This document shows, piece by piece, positions 48,336 to 57,529 of a DNA stretch of 64,000 nucleotides. The DNA is from JAPPLB01 sp965218555. Its GTDB lineage: Bacteria; Acidobacteriota; Terriglobia; Bryobacterales; UBA6623. A program made the translations under genes and the position numbers. The notes beneath the pieces are model-generated. The model did no database searches, was not told the origin of the DNA, and saw nothing but the letters and a program-made list of their open reading frames with translations. The stretch is from NCBI GenBank assembly GCA_965218555.1, contig OZ244625.1:4154001-4218000 (forward strand). The letters run 5' to 3'. Positions within the stretch are counted from its first letter, which is position 1, and each line of letters begins with the position of its first letter.

Positions 48336-50714
48336 TCAGTCGAGGCCGGCGAATGGTGCCAAGTCCGATTTGGGCCGCTGCTTCGCCTTGGCGCTGAGAA
48401 CATCCCGGTAGTGCTGTTCCAGCTTTCTTGCCACCACGGCCATATCCCATTTCTCTTCCACTACGCGGCGCGCTCGTTGGGCCATCTCGCGACTCCGGAC
48501 GGGGTCGGCGAGCAGCCCGCAGACTCGATCGGCGAACGTTTTCGCATCGTCTGCGAGCTCCAGGTAGTCCGAGCCCCGCTCGGCCAAGCCTTCCGCGCCG
48601 ACCGTCGTCGAGACCACCGGCATACCCGAGGCGAAGGCCTCCAGCAGCTTGACCCGCACGCCCGATCCGCTGAGGATGGGGCAGACAAAGACGGCATACC
48701 TGCCCAAGGCGTCGCGGACATCATCGACCCGGCCCACGAACTCGATGCCCGGTTGGGCCAGCCGCTGCTCGAACCCGGGAGGGGCTTGCGCGCCGACGAC
48801 CATCAGCCTGGCCCTTGGCCGCTCGCGGCGGACTGTGGGGAATACCCGCGAGACGAAGAAGTCGAGCGCCTGTTGATTCGGAGGATGCCGGAAGTTCCCG
48901 AGAAACAGAATCGTGTCGGCTTCACGGCCCTGCTCGACATACTTGTAGACGCTGACGTCGATTCCCGCTCGCAGACCTGAGATGATCGGCGTGCCGTTCC
49001 CGGCGAACGAAGCGAGATAACGCCGGTTGACCTCCGTGCAGACCTGCACCGCATCGAAGCGGCTGACAACTTTCTTCTCGAAGCGCAGCAGCCGCAGGTA
49101 TTCGTGGAGGCTTCTCATCCAGAGCGCCGGGTCGCGTATTCCGGGGAGCGACCGCCAGACCGCCTGGAACGCGATGTCGTGCTCGAACAGGAATATGCCG
49201 ACCCGACTGAATTCGGCGTGGTAGGACGCCATCTGGGTGTACTCGAGTTGCACCACGTCGGCCCGATGTTGAAGGATTGCGCGGTGCAGGCTCCAAAGGA
49301 AATCGTCGTGATAGAAGCTGCGGGGCCCATGCGGCACGAGCGAACCGATGCCGCTCTTGCCGTTACCCCGGCGGACGGCGAACTCGGCGCTCGCGCAGAT
49401 TTGCCCGAAACGTTCGTTCTCCGCCCGGTCCTGAGGCTCATCGAGCAGGCAGAGCAGATGTAGCTTCGACAAGCGGCTGAGGTGTTGAATCGTCTGCTTC
49501 ATGAAAACCGCGCCGCCGTGAACGGGTGGTTCGATCGGGTAGGGAGAGACGAACAGCACGTTGAGCTTGCTGTCCGCGTCGGGCGGCGGTTGGAAGCGGT
49601 CCCGGAAATAGCCGCCGAGCGGCCGGCGGAAAGCCTCGGTGTCATCGATCGCCGATTGGCGTCGAGCCCGGCGGCGCGCTCGCAAGGCCGGCGGCAGTTG
49701 CTTCAAGGCTCGCAGGAAGCCGCGGGGAGTCGGGCGGGTCGGCCCTGGACCAAACAACGTGCGGGTCCACAGGCCTACATAGAGCCAACCGAAGTGTTCG
49801 GCCAAGCGCCGCCATTCGTGAATGTTCTTCCAAACGAACAGAAGCCGGTTTTTCCGGAGCATGGAATGGATGTAGGCATCGTTGAAGTGCTTGCCGATCG
49901 TGCCGCGATGGTCGTGGTAGACGATGCTGCGCGGCTCGTAAAGAATCACCCAACTCCGTTTCCAGGCGCCGTAGCTGATGTCGGTGTCTTCGTAGTAGAA
50001 GGGCTCCATGAGCGGGTCGAACCCGCCGAGTTCGAAGAACTTCCGCCGGTCGAAGGCGGTCGATCCTCCGCCGGCGTAGAAGGTCGGGAAGAGTTCTTTC
50101 ACGTGCGGGTCGATGCGGTGATCGACGCGCAGTTGGCCCTCGATCCAGCGGCCCTGGGTAAGTCCGGTCTCCTCGCGCCGTTTGTTCGGATCAGAGAAAA
50201 AGATCTGCGAGGTGACCGCGAAGACACGGGGGTCGGAGAATCCCTGAAGCAGATGCTGGATAGCATCGGGAGCGAGGCGCATATCGTTGTTGAGCAACAA
50301 AACGATGTCGTTCCTGGCGGCGCGGATGCCGGCGTTCGAGCCTCCGCCAAATCCGAGATTGGTTTCCAGGGAGATGACGGTGACTTCAGGGAAGGTTTCC
50401 CGGAGAAAGTCGGCGCTGCCGTCGGTCGAGGCATTGTCGACGACGATCAATTCATGGCCGGGGTTGGAGCCGAGCGCCGCGACGACGGACGGCAGGTTCT
50501 TTGCAAGCAGGTCGCGGCCGTTCCAGTGCGGAATCACGACGCTGACCGCATCGGCCCGAACAGGTTGATCCGCTCGTTCAGCGCCGCGACGCCGGGCACC
50601 GAGAAGGTCGCTTGCGCACAACACTGCGAAGGCGCCTGCGAGCAGGAAAGGGGCCGCCGCAAGGAGAAAGACCAAGCGGCCGACCACCGCCAGCGCGGCG
50701 ATCAGGGCATTCAT
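48336..50714 (-). CDS. Two-domain glycosyltransferase, GT2 plus GT4
   Basis: 792 residues with an N-terminal hydrophobic helix (about 5-37). Residues 55-330 are a GT2 (GT-A fold) domain: VSVVIPHWNGRDLL, VVDNASTDGS and LLLNNDMRLAPD with the metal-binding Asp pair. Residues about 400-780 are a GT4 (GT-B) domain: LFVSPYPIEPPVHGGA, then LFLGNFRHPPNQ and VRVKLLEAFASGMPVV with the conserved Glu region. It overlaps the ABC ATPase gene by 4 bases, and a permease follows, so it probably builds the sugar chain they export. Linkage and sugar are unknown. Confidence 0.88.
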   Translation of the reverse strand: MNALIAALAVVGRLVFLLAAAPFLLAGAFAVLCASDLLGARRRGAERADQPVRADAVSVVIPHWNGRDLLAKNLPSVVAALGSNPGHELIVVDNASTDGSADFLRETFPEVTVISLETNLGFGGGSNAGIRAARNDIVLLLNNDMRLAPDAIQHLLQGFSDPRVFAVTSQIFFSDPNKRREETGLTQGRWIEGQLRVDHRIDPHVKELFPTFYAGGGSTAFDRRKFFELGGFDPLMEPFYYEDTDISYGAWKRSWVILYEPRSIVYHDHRGTIGKHFNDAYIHSMLRKNRLLFVWKNIHEWRRLAEHFGWLYVGLWTRTLFGPGPTRPTPRGFLRALKQLPPALRARRRARRQSAIDDTEAFRRPLGGYFRDRFQPPPDADSKLNVLFVSPYPIEPPVHGGAVFMKQTIQHLSRLSKLHLLCLLDEPQDRAENERFGQICASAEFAVRRGNGKSGIGSLVPHGPRSFYHDDFLWSLHRAILQHRADVVQLEYTQMASYHAEFSRVGIFLFEHDIAFQAVWRSLPGIRDPALWMRSLHEYLRLLRFEKKVVSRFDAVQVCTEVNRRYLASFAGNGTPIISGLRAGIDVSVYKYVEQGREADTILFLGNFRHPPNQQALDFFVSRVFPTVRRERPRARLMVVGAQAPPGFEQRLAQPGIEFVGRVDDVRDALGRYAVFVCPILSGSGVRVKLLEAFASGMPVVSTTVGAEGLAERGSDYLELADDAKTFADRVCGLLADPVRSREMAQRARRVVEEKWDMAVVARKLEQHYRDVLSAKAKQRPKSDLAPFAGLD

Positions 50715-52018
50715 GATGCGGTGAGGGATACTTCGGCCTCAGGTCCGAAGCGTGCGTTCAAAAACACTTGGCAGGGGATGCGAACGTAGCCGTAGACCGG
50801 CTTTCCAGTGTGGGTCATCTGTAGGGTGAGCGCGTTGTCGACCTGGTCGCACACTTCCGCGCGACCGGGCGGGCCTTCGGTCACGGCTGGTGAAAACGAG
50901 AAGTTGCCGGGGTAGAGTTCCGGTACGTCGAGCAGAAAGTCGACGGTGCGCATTTCACAAGGTTTCATCGGGGGCAGCTCCAATCCGTCAAGCGCTGCGT
51001 CAAAGACAGCGAACTCGAGGCCGATGTGATTCCGCATGGTCAGCGCGACGTTGGGCTTCGCGAGCGGTTCGTTCGCGCGAAAGCTAACCCGTAGGGCCAA
51101 CGGTTGCTGCGCCTCCATCAGCGAAGCCGTCCGGCCCTCCGCATCAAGCGCCGCCATGCCGATGATTTCCGCGGAGCCGTTCCCATGGCGGGCATCGATG
51201 TTCAAAAGCCCCTCCACAGTTTGGGGGATCGGGGCGGCCTTGGCGCGGCCGTTGCCGGACGCCGCCATCGTACCCGAGTGGACGGCTTCTTTCTCCGCCA
51301 TCCGTGAGAGATAAAACGTTACGACTTCATCGGCCTGGCCGATGGCCTTGACACGGCCCTCCTCAAGCCAAACGGCCTGTTCCCCGATTGCTTTGATGTC
51401 GGCCATGCTGTGCGACACAAGGACGATCGTGACCTGCCGGGAGCGCATCTCGTGGATCTTTCTCAGGCAGCGCTGTCGAAAATAGTAGTCTCCTACCGCC
51501 AGGGCCTCGTCGACCAACAGGATCTCCGGGTCGGTGTGAATCGCCACCGCGAAGGCCAGCCTTACGAGCATCCCTGAAGAGTAGGTGTTGACCGGCCGAT
51601 CGACGAACTCGCCGATCTCGGCGAAGCGGATGATGTCGGGGTAGCGCCTGTCGACTTCGGCCGAAGAAAGCCCCATCAGGGTAGCGCTCAAGCGCACATT
51701 GTCGCGGCCGCTGAACTCGGGATCAAACCCGGCCCCCAGCTCGAGCAGAGCGCCAACCCGACCCGACGCACGGACCGCGCCGCGGGTCGGTGCAAGGATG
51801 CCCGCAGCCAGTTGGAGAGCGGTGCTCTTGCCGGAGCCGTTCTCGCCGATCAAGCAGAAGATCGAACCCCGCGGCACTTCGAACGATACGTCGCGCAGCG
51901 CCCAAAAGTCGTAGTGGTAGTTGCGATGGTGAAACGAAGCCAACTCCTTGAAGCGATCGATCGGTGAGCGGTAGATGGCGTAGCTCTTCGAGACAGAATC
52001 GAATGCCAGTGCGGTCAC
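50711..52018 (-). CDS. wzt: Polysaccharide ABC transporter ATPase, Wzt type
   Basis: 435 residues. The ATPase core has Walker A GENGSGKS, signature YSSGMLVRLAFAVAI and Walker B EILLVDEALAVGD. The C-terminal part (about 265-435) is the Wzt carbohydrate-binding jelly-roll domain, which recognises the finished glycan in O-antigen exporters. The permease gene lies 14 bp upstream and the glycosyltransferase overlaps by 4 bases, so the three form an export operon read right to left. Confidence 0.92.
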   Translation of the reverse strand: MTALAFDSVSKSYAIYRSPIDRFKELASFHHRNYHYDFWALRDVSFEVPRGSIFCLIGENGSGKSTALQLAAGILAPTRGAVRASGRVGALLELGAGFDPEFSGRDNVRLSATLMGLSSAEVDRRYPDIIRFAEIGEFVDRPVNTYSSGMLVRLAFAVAIHTDPEILLVDEALAVGDYYFRQRCLRKIHEMRSRQVTIVLVSHSMADIKAIGEQAVWLEEGRVKAIGQADEVVTFYLSRMAEKEAVHSGTMAASGNGRAKAAPIPQTVEGLLNIDARHGNGSAEIIGMAALDAEGRTASLMEAQQPLALRVSFRANEPLAKPNVALTMRNHIGLEFAVFDAALDGLELPPMKPCEMRTVDFLLDVPELYPGNFSFSPAVTEGPPGRAEVCDQVDNALTLQMTHTGKPVYGYVRIPCQVFLNARFGPEAEVSLTAS

Positions 52019-52032
52019 GGAGGGATCTCGTT

Positions 52033-52857
52033 TCAGAGGACGTCGGCAAAGCCGCGTTTGCTGTAGCGGAAGAACAGTCCTCCGAGAACGAAGGTAGCCA
52101 CGGCAAACCCAGCGAACACGGCCCAGTCACTCCAAGCAGGGAGCGCATTGCCCAAGAAAGTTTCCCGGTAAGACCTCACTACGTAAGACATGGGATTGAA
52201 ATGCAAGAGGAAGCGAAGCCGGCCGTCAAACTGGTTGCGCAAAATGTCTTCGTAGAGAAAGATCGGGGTCAGCCAGAACCATACGGTGAGCAGGACCGTC
52301 AGCACTTGCGCGGTGTCGCGCAGATACACGTGCAGCCCGGCGGCGAACCATGAGAGCCCCACCGTGAGCATGCCCAGCAGGACAAGCAGCGCCGGAATGA
52401 CGATGATGGTCCAACTCCACTGTCCCACCCACAAGCCCGTCCCGACGACGAGCAGCGCCAAGCCCAGGAAGTGACTGATCAAGTTCGACAGAAATATCGT
52501 CAGAGGTATGACTTCAGAAGGGAAGACGCTCTTCTTGATCAGGTTGGCGTACTCCGGCATCGCCCCGGCCGACCTCTGAAGCGATTCAGAGAAAAGAAGC
52601 CATGGCAGCATGCCCGCGAACAAGAAAAGAGGGTAGTTGTCCGTCACCTCGTCGGGCGGCAGCTTCACTCCAAAGGCGTACATGAACACGAACGTGTAGA
52701 TCCCGAGCAGGACGAGCGGGTGAATCAATCCCCAAAGCCAACCAGCGAGGGAGCCGACGTAGCGCATCTCGAAGTCGCGCCGCGCCAGTTGGTAGATCAG
52801 GCTGCGATTGCGGACCAGGATACGCAAGAAGTGGGTCCCCGGCAGATGCCAAGCCAT
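52033..52857 (-). CDS. wzm: Polysaccharide ABC transporter permease, Wzm type
   Basis: 274 residues with about six membrane helices of the ABC-2 permease family. LARRDFEMRYVGSLAGWLWG near the start and FHFNPMSYVVRSYRETFLG-like residues near 200 are typical of Wzm/TagG exporters. It is the first gene of the operon with the Wzt-type ATPase and the GT2-GT4 enzyme. Bases 52858-53198 upstream hold no secure gene. Confidence 0.92.
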   Translation of the reverse strand: MAWHLPGTHFLRILVRNRSLIYQLARRDFEMRYVGSLAGWLWGLIHPLVLLGIYTFVFMYAFGVKLPPDEVTDNYPLFLFAGMLPWLLFSESLQRSAGAMPEYANLIKKSVFPSEVIPLTIFLSNLISHFLGLALLVVGTGLWVGQWSWTIIVIPALLVLLGMLTVGLSWFAAGLHVYLRDTAQVLTVLLTVWFWLTPIFLYEDILRNQFDGRLRFLLHFNPMSYVVRSYRETFLGNALPAWSDWAVFAGFAVATFVLGGLFFRYSKRGFADVL

Positions 52858-52920
52858 CGTATCGGACTGTATCGGCTCAGCCGAGGGCTGTCAAACCGTG
52901 ATCCGTTCGCAGGTGCGCGG

Positions 52921-53205
52921 TCAGCCCACCCAAGCGCCGCGCCAAGCCGCCACGGCACGGTATGCAGAAACAAGCGATGACGCCTTGCCGGTGCATGATC
53001 CTCCCTTTTTGAGTCGGAAAACCTCCAGCCGCTCCTTCGCAGCCTGCCGTATCTCCCACTGCCGATGCACCCACACTGCCAATAGACAAGCCACCAGCGT
53101 GTCAATCGCTTCAACGACCGTCCACCAAGGCCAGAACAACAGCTGCGGCTCTGCCGCTGCAGCGAACGACTTGTTCTGTCTGGCGGGCAGGGGACTAACC
53201 TGCAT
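52921..53205 (-). CDS. Possible small membrane-spanning protein, doubtful
   Basis: 94 codons starting at an ATG that lies inside the left end of MITE copy 4. One stretch (LLFWPWWTVVEAIDTLVACL) looks like a membrane segment and is followed by a charged helix (RQWEIRQAAKERLEVFR). No family is recognised. It could be a remnant with its original start replaced by the repeat, or chance. Confidence 0.3.
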   Translation of the reverse strand: MQVSPLPARQNKSFAAAAEPQLLFWPWWTVVEAIDTLVACLLAVWVHRQWEIRQAAKERLEVFRLKKGGSCTGKASSLVSAYRAVAAWRGAWVG

Positions 53206-53374
53206 TTCTCACCATCTGACGGCCGAAGCACGCGATAAGACAGCCATGACTTCGTTGCGCTGGCTTGCCGTGCTCGATGTACTTTCAAGTACACCTGTGC
53301 GCGCCAAGCGGCTCGCGCCTCGTCCTGACGGCCCTCTCGCGCACTTCGCCTCGCCACGTGATGAGAAATGCAGG
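53199..53374 (+). mobile_element. MITE-like palindromic repeat, copy 4, with target duplication
   Basis: Begins CCTGCATTTCTCACCATCTG and ends ACGTGATGAGAAATGCAGG, ends that are inverted repeats of each other extending imperfectly to about 38 bp. CTAA occurs immediately before (53195-53198) and after (53375-53378), a likely 4-bp target duplication. The best-preserved ends of the four copies. The glycoside-hydrolase-like gene ends 9 bp to its right. Confidence 0.88.
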
Positions 53375-53382
53375 CTAACGGA

Positions 53383-55296
53383 CTAGAACAACGTGTGCCA
53401 CAAATCGAACACGTTCATGAACAGCGGAAACCAGCGGCTCTCCGCCACCATCCGTTCTTCTCGTTCCCAATAGTGAAGCGTTCGCGCCGTCCAGCCATAA
53501 CCGAAGTCGTAGCTCGTTGGATTCAGATGCTCCTCGAACACCTGCGCGGCGGGATAGCGGTTGTATCTCTCGACCACCGCCCGCATGGTGTCGAGTGATT
53601 TTTCACGGACCGCCGCGGCGCGGCGCACCCACCCGGCGCGCTGCTCGCACGATCCGCAATACTCCAGGGCCTTGCGCAGATAATAGGCGTGCCGGATGCG
53701 GTCCCATGTCACGCCGAGCAGCAATCGCAACTCTTCGTTGCGCACACCGTCCAGCGGAGGCATCTCTTCGAACACCCGCTCGAACCTCGTCAGGTCCTCG
53801 GACAGTGCCGCTCGGCTATCCGCCATGTTGCGCAACAGGCTTCTGGCGTGTACTTTCTCGTGCCAGAACGAAGGCACTTCATCCAGCACGGTCGTGCTTG
53901 AAATCGCACGAATCAATTGCCCTTGCTTGATGTGCTTCGTCTGGAAGTCGATGATCCGCCGCCACACCGCCGGGTCTTCGCCCAGCAATTCGATCGCCGC
54001 CATCGGATTGCCAAGAAAACTCGAGTCCGCCAGCAACGCCACCGTCCAATCGATCAACCAGTAGCCGAGTTCCTGGCCGGTCGTGAACGTGATGTGGCCG
54101 GGGAGCCCTAACGAGCTGATGTAATCGTAGTCGTCCGCCCGCGCAACCATGTAGTCGGTCAGCAACAGCGGAACATCGATATCCATGGCAACGAAATAGC
54201 TCGTCTCGGGGTAATACCAGACCGGCCGTTTGCGCCGTTCCCGCTCCAGCAAAGACCGCGTATCTTCGAAATCCGCACGGCCGTATACCGGCGCCGTCTG
54301 ATCGCGGAGCCCGTAGAACATCACCGTGTGCGCGAAGATCCCGACTCGGTGATCGCTGTGCTGCGGCAGGAAGTAGAAGTTGCCGTAGCGCTCGTCCTGC
54401 ATTCCGGTCGCTACGTGGATCGTGTTGAAGAGCTGCCGTTTGTTCGCGCTGAGGAGTGTATTCGCCTGATCGATCCATTCCAGCGTGCGCTCGAAATCTG
54501 TCGTCGTAAATTCGGTCGTTCCCAAGTTGATATTGATGAAGTCGAACTCGAACAGCCCCATCAGCTCCCGAAGACGTTCTTTCAGCCGCCGGGCAGCGCC
54601 GATACCGGTTATTGCCCGCAGCGGTGGAATCAGATGAAAATTCTTCTGCTGAATCCTCGCGAAGCTGACGGCAAGCCCGAAATGCATCCCCAGGCCGTGA
54701 GCCAGTTCGATCGACTCTTGCACCGCGGGGATCGCTTCCGGGTAAGCCGTTCGCAGCAATCGCAACTCGACCACGTTTTGCCCGTTGCGCGCGAGCCAGC
54801 GTAATGTGTCGTCCTGGATGCCGCGATTGGGGCCCAGGAAACCCGAGACCCACTCGCTCGGATGCGCCGTGTGCATATGGAAGCCGCGGTACCTGACACG
54901 CGGCGTCCACGTGAAGACCGCCCCGCAATGCTCCCGCACCTCGCTCTCCGCGGGAGAGATTTGTATCCGGGGATGAGGGAACAAAAACCCCAGCTTCCGC
55001 AGTCCGAGATACAACGTCGGCCCCCACTCCTCATCGGTGGCGCGAACCGTGAGAGACACGGTGCTTTTCTCCGCGCATTCCACCGCCACTTGATGGGGTC
55101 CTGCCGCTTGCGTCTCGACCTTGAAACCCAGAGATCCCTCCGGCAGACCTGCCCGCGCGAGAATCCGCGACACGTCCTCACGCACGACTGCCTCGACGGC
55201 CGAACGCGTCACCGGCAACTCGAAGCCGAACCCGACGAGGGGCGCCGCCAACAACAAGATCTGTGTGCGCAAAGCCACGGAAGCGAGCGGTCTCAT
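53383..55296 (-). CDS. Exported glycoside-hydrolase-like protein
   Basis: 637 residues from ATG at 55296, chosen for the signal peptide that follows (MRPLASVALRTQILLLAAPL). Residues about 25-125 have a GH20b/GH67N-like alpha-beta domain (VSLTVRATDEEWGPTLYLGL), and about 140-450 a TIM-barrel-like region (RYRGFHMHTAHP, then YPEAIPAVQESIELAHGLGM and FDFININLGTTEFTTTDF). Such two-domain proteins cleave glycans in the periplasm. The catalytic acids cannot be assigned without a profile. Next to the polysaccharide export and sulfatase-fold genes, a role in glycan turnover is plausible. Confidence 0.7.
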   Translation of the reverse strand: MRPLASVALRTQILLLAAPLVGFGFELPVTRSAVEAVVREDVSRILARAGLPEGSLGFKVETQAAGPHQVAVECAEKSTVSLTVRATDEEWGPTLYLGLRKLGFLFPHPRIQISPAESEVREHCGAVFTWTPRVRYRGFHMHTAHPSEWVSGFLGPNRGIQDDTLRWLARNGQNVVELRLLRTAYPEAIPAVQESIELAHGLGMHFGLAVSFARIQQKNFHLIPPLRAITGIGAARRLKERLRELMGLFEFDFININLGTTEFTTTDFERTLEWIDQANTLLSANKRQLFNTIHVATGMQDERYGNFYFLPQHSDHRVGIFAHTVMFYGLRDQTAPVYGRADFEDTRSLLERERRKRPVWYYPETSYFVAMDIDVPLLLTDYMVARADDYDYISSLGLPGHITFTTGQELGYWLIDWTVALLADSSFLGNPMAAIELLGEDPAVWRRIIDFQTKHIKQGQLIRAISSTTVLDEVPSFWHEKVHARSLLRNMADSRAALSEDLTRFERVFEEMPPLDGVRNEELRLLLGVTWDRIRHAYYLRKALEYCGSCEQRAGWVRRAAAVREKSLDTMRAVVERYNRYPAAQVFEEHLNPTSYDFGYGWTARTLHYWEREERMVAESRWFPLFMNVFDLWHTLF

Positions 55297-55453
55297 GTGA
55301 TACGCTTGGTTTTTCGGGAACGTCTCCGGTTTTCTCACCGAGTCTATTTCATTTCGACAACCGGAGTGCACCCGCGAGTCGGTAACGGCGCGTCTTAAGA
55401 TCAGCGGCGCGCGCCGCTGCAAGCGCCCCGGTCGTTCGACTCTTCCCGTCACA

Positions 55454-57406
55454 ATGCCGAATCCCGTTCCTGAGGGCAGCCTGCGAAACGATATCCCGCC
55501 CGCGGCGCCATCTCTTGGCGAGGCGCTTCGGCATCTGGTCTCCCATCCCTATGAATTGCTCGTCCGGCGCTGGAACTGGAAGTCAGCTCTGCTCAGCGCC
55601 TTGCTGCGCGGCGGGATCTATTTCTTCGTCAACCTCAAGATCGGTCTGGCGGCTGCTTCTGCAGCAATGTTGACCGAGTGGAGCTATCGCGTCGTCACCG
55701 CCGGCGCGCTTGCCTCGGCCACGCAGTCGCTTCGGCTGGTCAAGCCGGCCTGGAAGGGCGCCGTGGCCGTCGCGGTTCTCATCCCGCTAGCGAGCCACAG
55801 CCTGGAGTATCTCGTTCACTGGCTGCGCGGCACCACGGCGCTCAACGCCAGCATAGCGGCTTCGGTCGCATTCACCGTAGTGTCCTACTGCTTCCAATTC
55901 TTCGTCATGCGCCAAGATGTTTTGATCGTCGGGCCGGGCAGCGGCTCTCTCATGAGCGACCTCGCCCGCCTGCCCGGTACGGTTCTCGGCATTCTCGCCG
56001 CCCCATTCCGAATGCTGACCCGCACGCTGTGCGTTCCGGCTTTCTTCCTTCTGCCGGCGCAGGCCGCCTCGGACGCCGCGCCCCCGCGTCCCCCGAACGT
56101 ACTGTTCATCACCATCGATACGCTACGGGCCGACCATCTCTCCTGCTACGGCTACCATCTCAAAACCAGCCCGAACATCGACCGGCTCGCCGAGCAGGGT
56201 GTGCGCTATGAGCACGCTTACACCGTCACGCCGCGCACCGGCCCCTCCCATTACTCGATGTTCACGAGCCGCTACCCTCAGGAGCACGGCGCCAAGCTCA
56301 ATGGTTTCGCCGTCGCCGAGAAAACCAAGTTCCTCTTTCTGCCGCAGATCCTTCGCCGCTTCGGCTACAAGACCGGCGCTTTCGTCAGCGCCTGGCCCCT
56401 CACCGCCCACCTGACGCAACTGGATCGTTGGTTCGACACCTATGACGAGGAATTGAACCGCACCTACCAATACATCAACTCCAGCCGCTGGGCCGAGGAT
56501 GTCACACCGAAAGCAATCTCCTGGCTGGATACGCATGACACCGAAGACCCGTTCTTTCTCTGGGTGCACTATTTCGATCCGCACTCGCCCTACGACCTGC
56601 GTGAGGGATTCGAGGCGATCGAGCCGAGCGGGAACCCCGACCGCTGGGCTCCCCACGGCGGCCGCGAGCGCACCGAGCTCATCCGAACCTACGATTCCGA
56701 AGTCCGCTACACCGATCACCACCTCCAGAAGATTTTCGACGCTCTCGACAAACGGAAACTCTCCGACTCCACGCTCGTCGTTTTCACGTCCGACCACGGT
56801 GAGTGCCTGGGCGAATACGGCTTTCGAGGCCACGGAAGCCAATCGTTCGAGAACATCCTCCAGGTGCCGCTGATCCTCCGATGGCCCGGCACGCTACCCG
56901 AAGGCAAAGTGGTCCGGCAACGCGTCTCGCTGCTCGACCTGGCGCCGACCATCATCGACCTGACGGTCCGCCGCAGTCAGCCTGACCAGAAGATTCCCGC
57001 GACGTTCGCCGGCCGCAGCCTGGCCGCTCATCTAGTCGAAGACCGCAAGCTGCTCGAGCAGCCTGTCCATTTCGCCGTCTACTCGGGACAGAAGTGGATC
57101 GCCCCCAAGTGGATCTCCTGGCTGTGGCTCTGGCGCGGCGAACTGGATTTTCCGTTGCGCATGGGACGCATCTTCCAAGACCGCAAAGTCACCTGGACGG
57201 AGAACGAGGACGAGCTCCGCGTTGTCGACCTCAAGACCGATCCGCTGGAGCTCAAGCCACGTATCCTCGGTGACGACAGCCCGGTCTACGAGAAAGAAAC
57301 CGCCCGGCTGGCGAGATGGTACGAGGCCACCGCCCTTACCGAAGGCGAGTCTCAAATGACCGAAGCCGACCGCAACGCCCTCAGAAGCCTCGGCTATCTC
57401 CAATAG
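55454..57406 (+). CDS. Membrane-anchored sulfatase-fold hydrolase or transferase
   Basis: 650 residues. The first 210 residues contain several hydrophobic helices; residues about 215-640 are a sulfatase/alkaline-phosphatase fold (PPNVLFITIDTLRADHLSC, later TLVVFTSDHGECLGE). At the position of the sulfatase nucleophile (C/S-x-P-S-R) it has T-G-P-S-H inside VTPRTGPSHYSMFTSRYPQ, so the nucleophile is most likely Thr, as in phosphoethanolamine and phosphoglycerol transferases and LTA synthase-like enzymes. It could modify a surface glycan or lipid; a sulfatase is less likely. It diverges from the glycoside-hydrolase-like gene. Confidence 0.85.
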   Translation: MPNPVPEGSLRNDIPPAAPSLGEALRHLVSHPYELLVRRWNWKSALLSALLRGGIYFFVNLKIGLAAASAAMLTEWSYRVVTAGALASATQSLRLVKPAWKGAVAVAVLIPLASHSLEYLVHWLRGTTALNASIAASVAFTVVSYCFQFFVMRQDVLIVGPGSGSLMSDLARLPGTVLGILAAPFRMLTRTLCVPAFFLLPAQAASDAAPPRPPNVLFITIDTLRADHLSCYGYHLKTSPNIDRLAEQGVRYEHAYTVTPRTGPSHYSMFTSRYPQEHGAKLNGFAVAEKTKFLFLPQILRRFGYKTGAFVSAWPLTAHLTQLDRWFDTYDEELNRTYQYINSSRWAEDVTPKAISWLDTHDTEDPFFLWVHYFDPHSPYDLREGFEAIEPSGNPDRWAPHGGRERTELIRTYDSEVRYTDHHLQKIFDALDKRKLSDSTLVVFTSDHGECLGEYGFRGHGSQSFENILQVPLILRWPGTLPEGKVVRQRVSLLDLAPTIIDLTVRRSQPDQKIPATFAGRSLAAHLVEDRKLLEQPVHFAVYSGQKWIAPKWISWLWLWRGELDFPLRMGRIFQDRKVTWTENEDELRVVDLKTDPLELKPRILGDDSPVYEKETARLARWYEATALTEGESQMTEADRNALRSLGYLQ

Positions 57407-57529
57407 GCGCTCTGCGACCGCCACCGCTCGTATTCCTCGCCGCCCTGGCGCGCGCTCGTGGGATGCGGCGAGGACTCCGCCACCGGCCCACCCACCCTTG
57501 AAGCTTATTGAGTCTCGCATAGTATACCG

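Noticed and set aside
55454..57406. Classical formylglycine sulfatase
   Set aside because: The C/S-x-P-S-R motif is absent; Thr is in its place.
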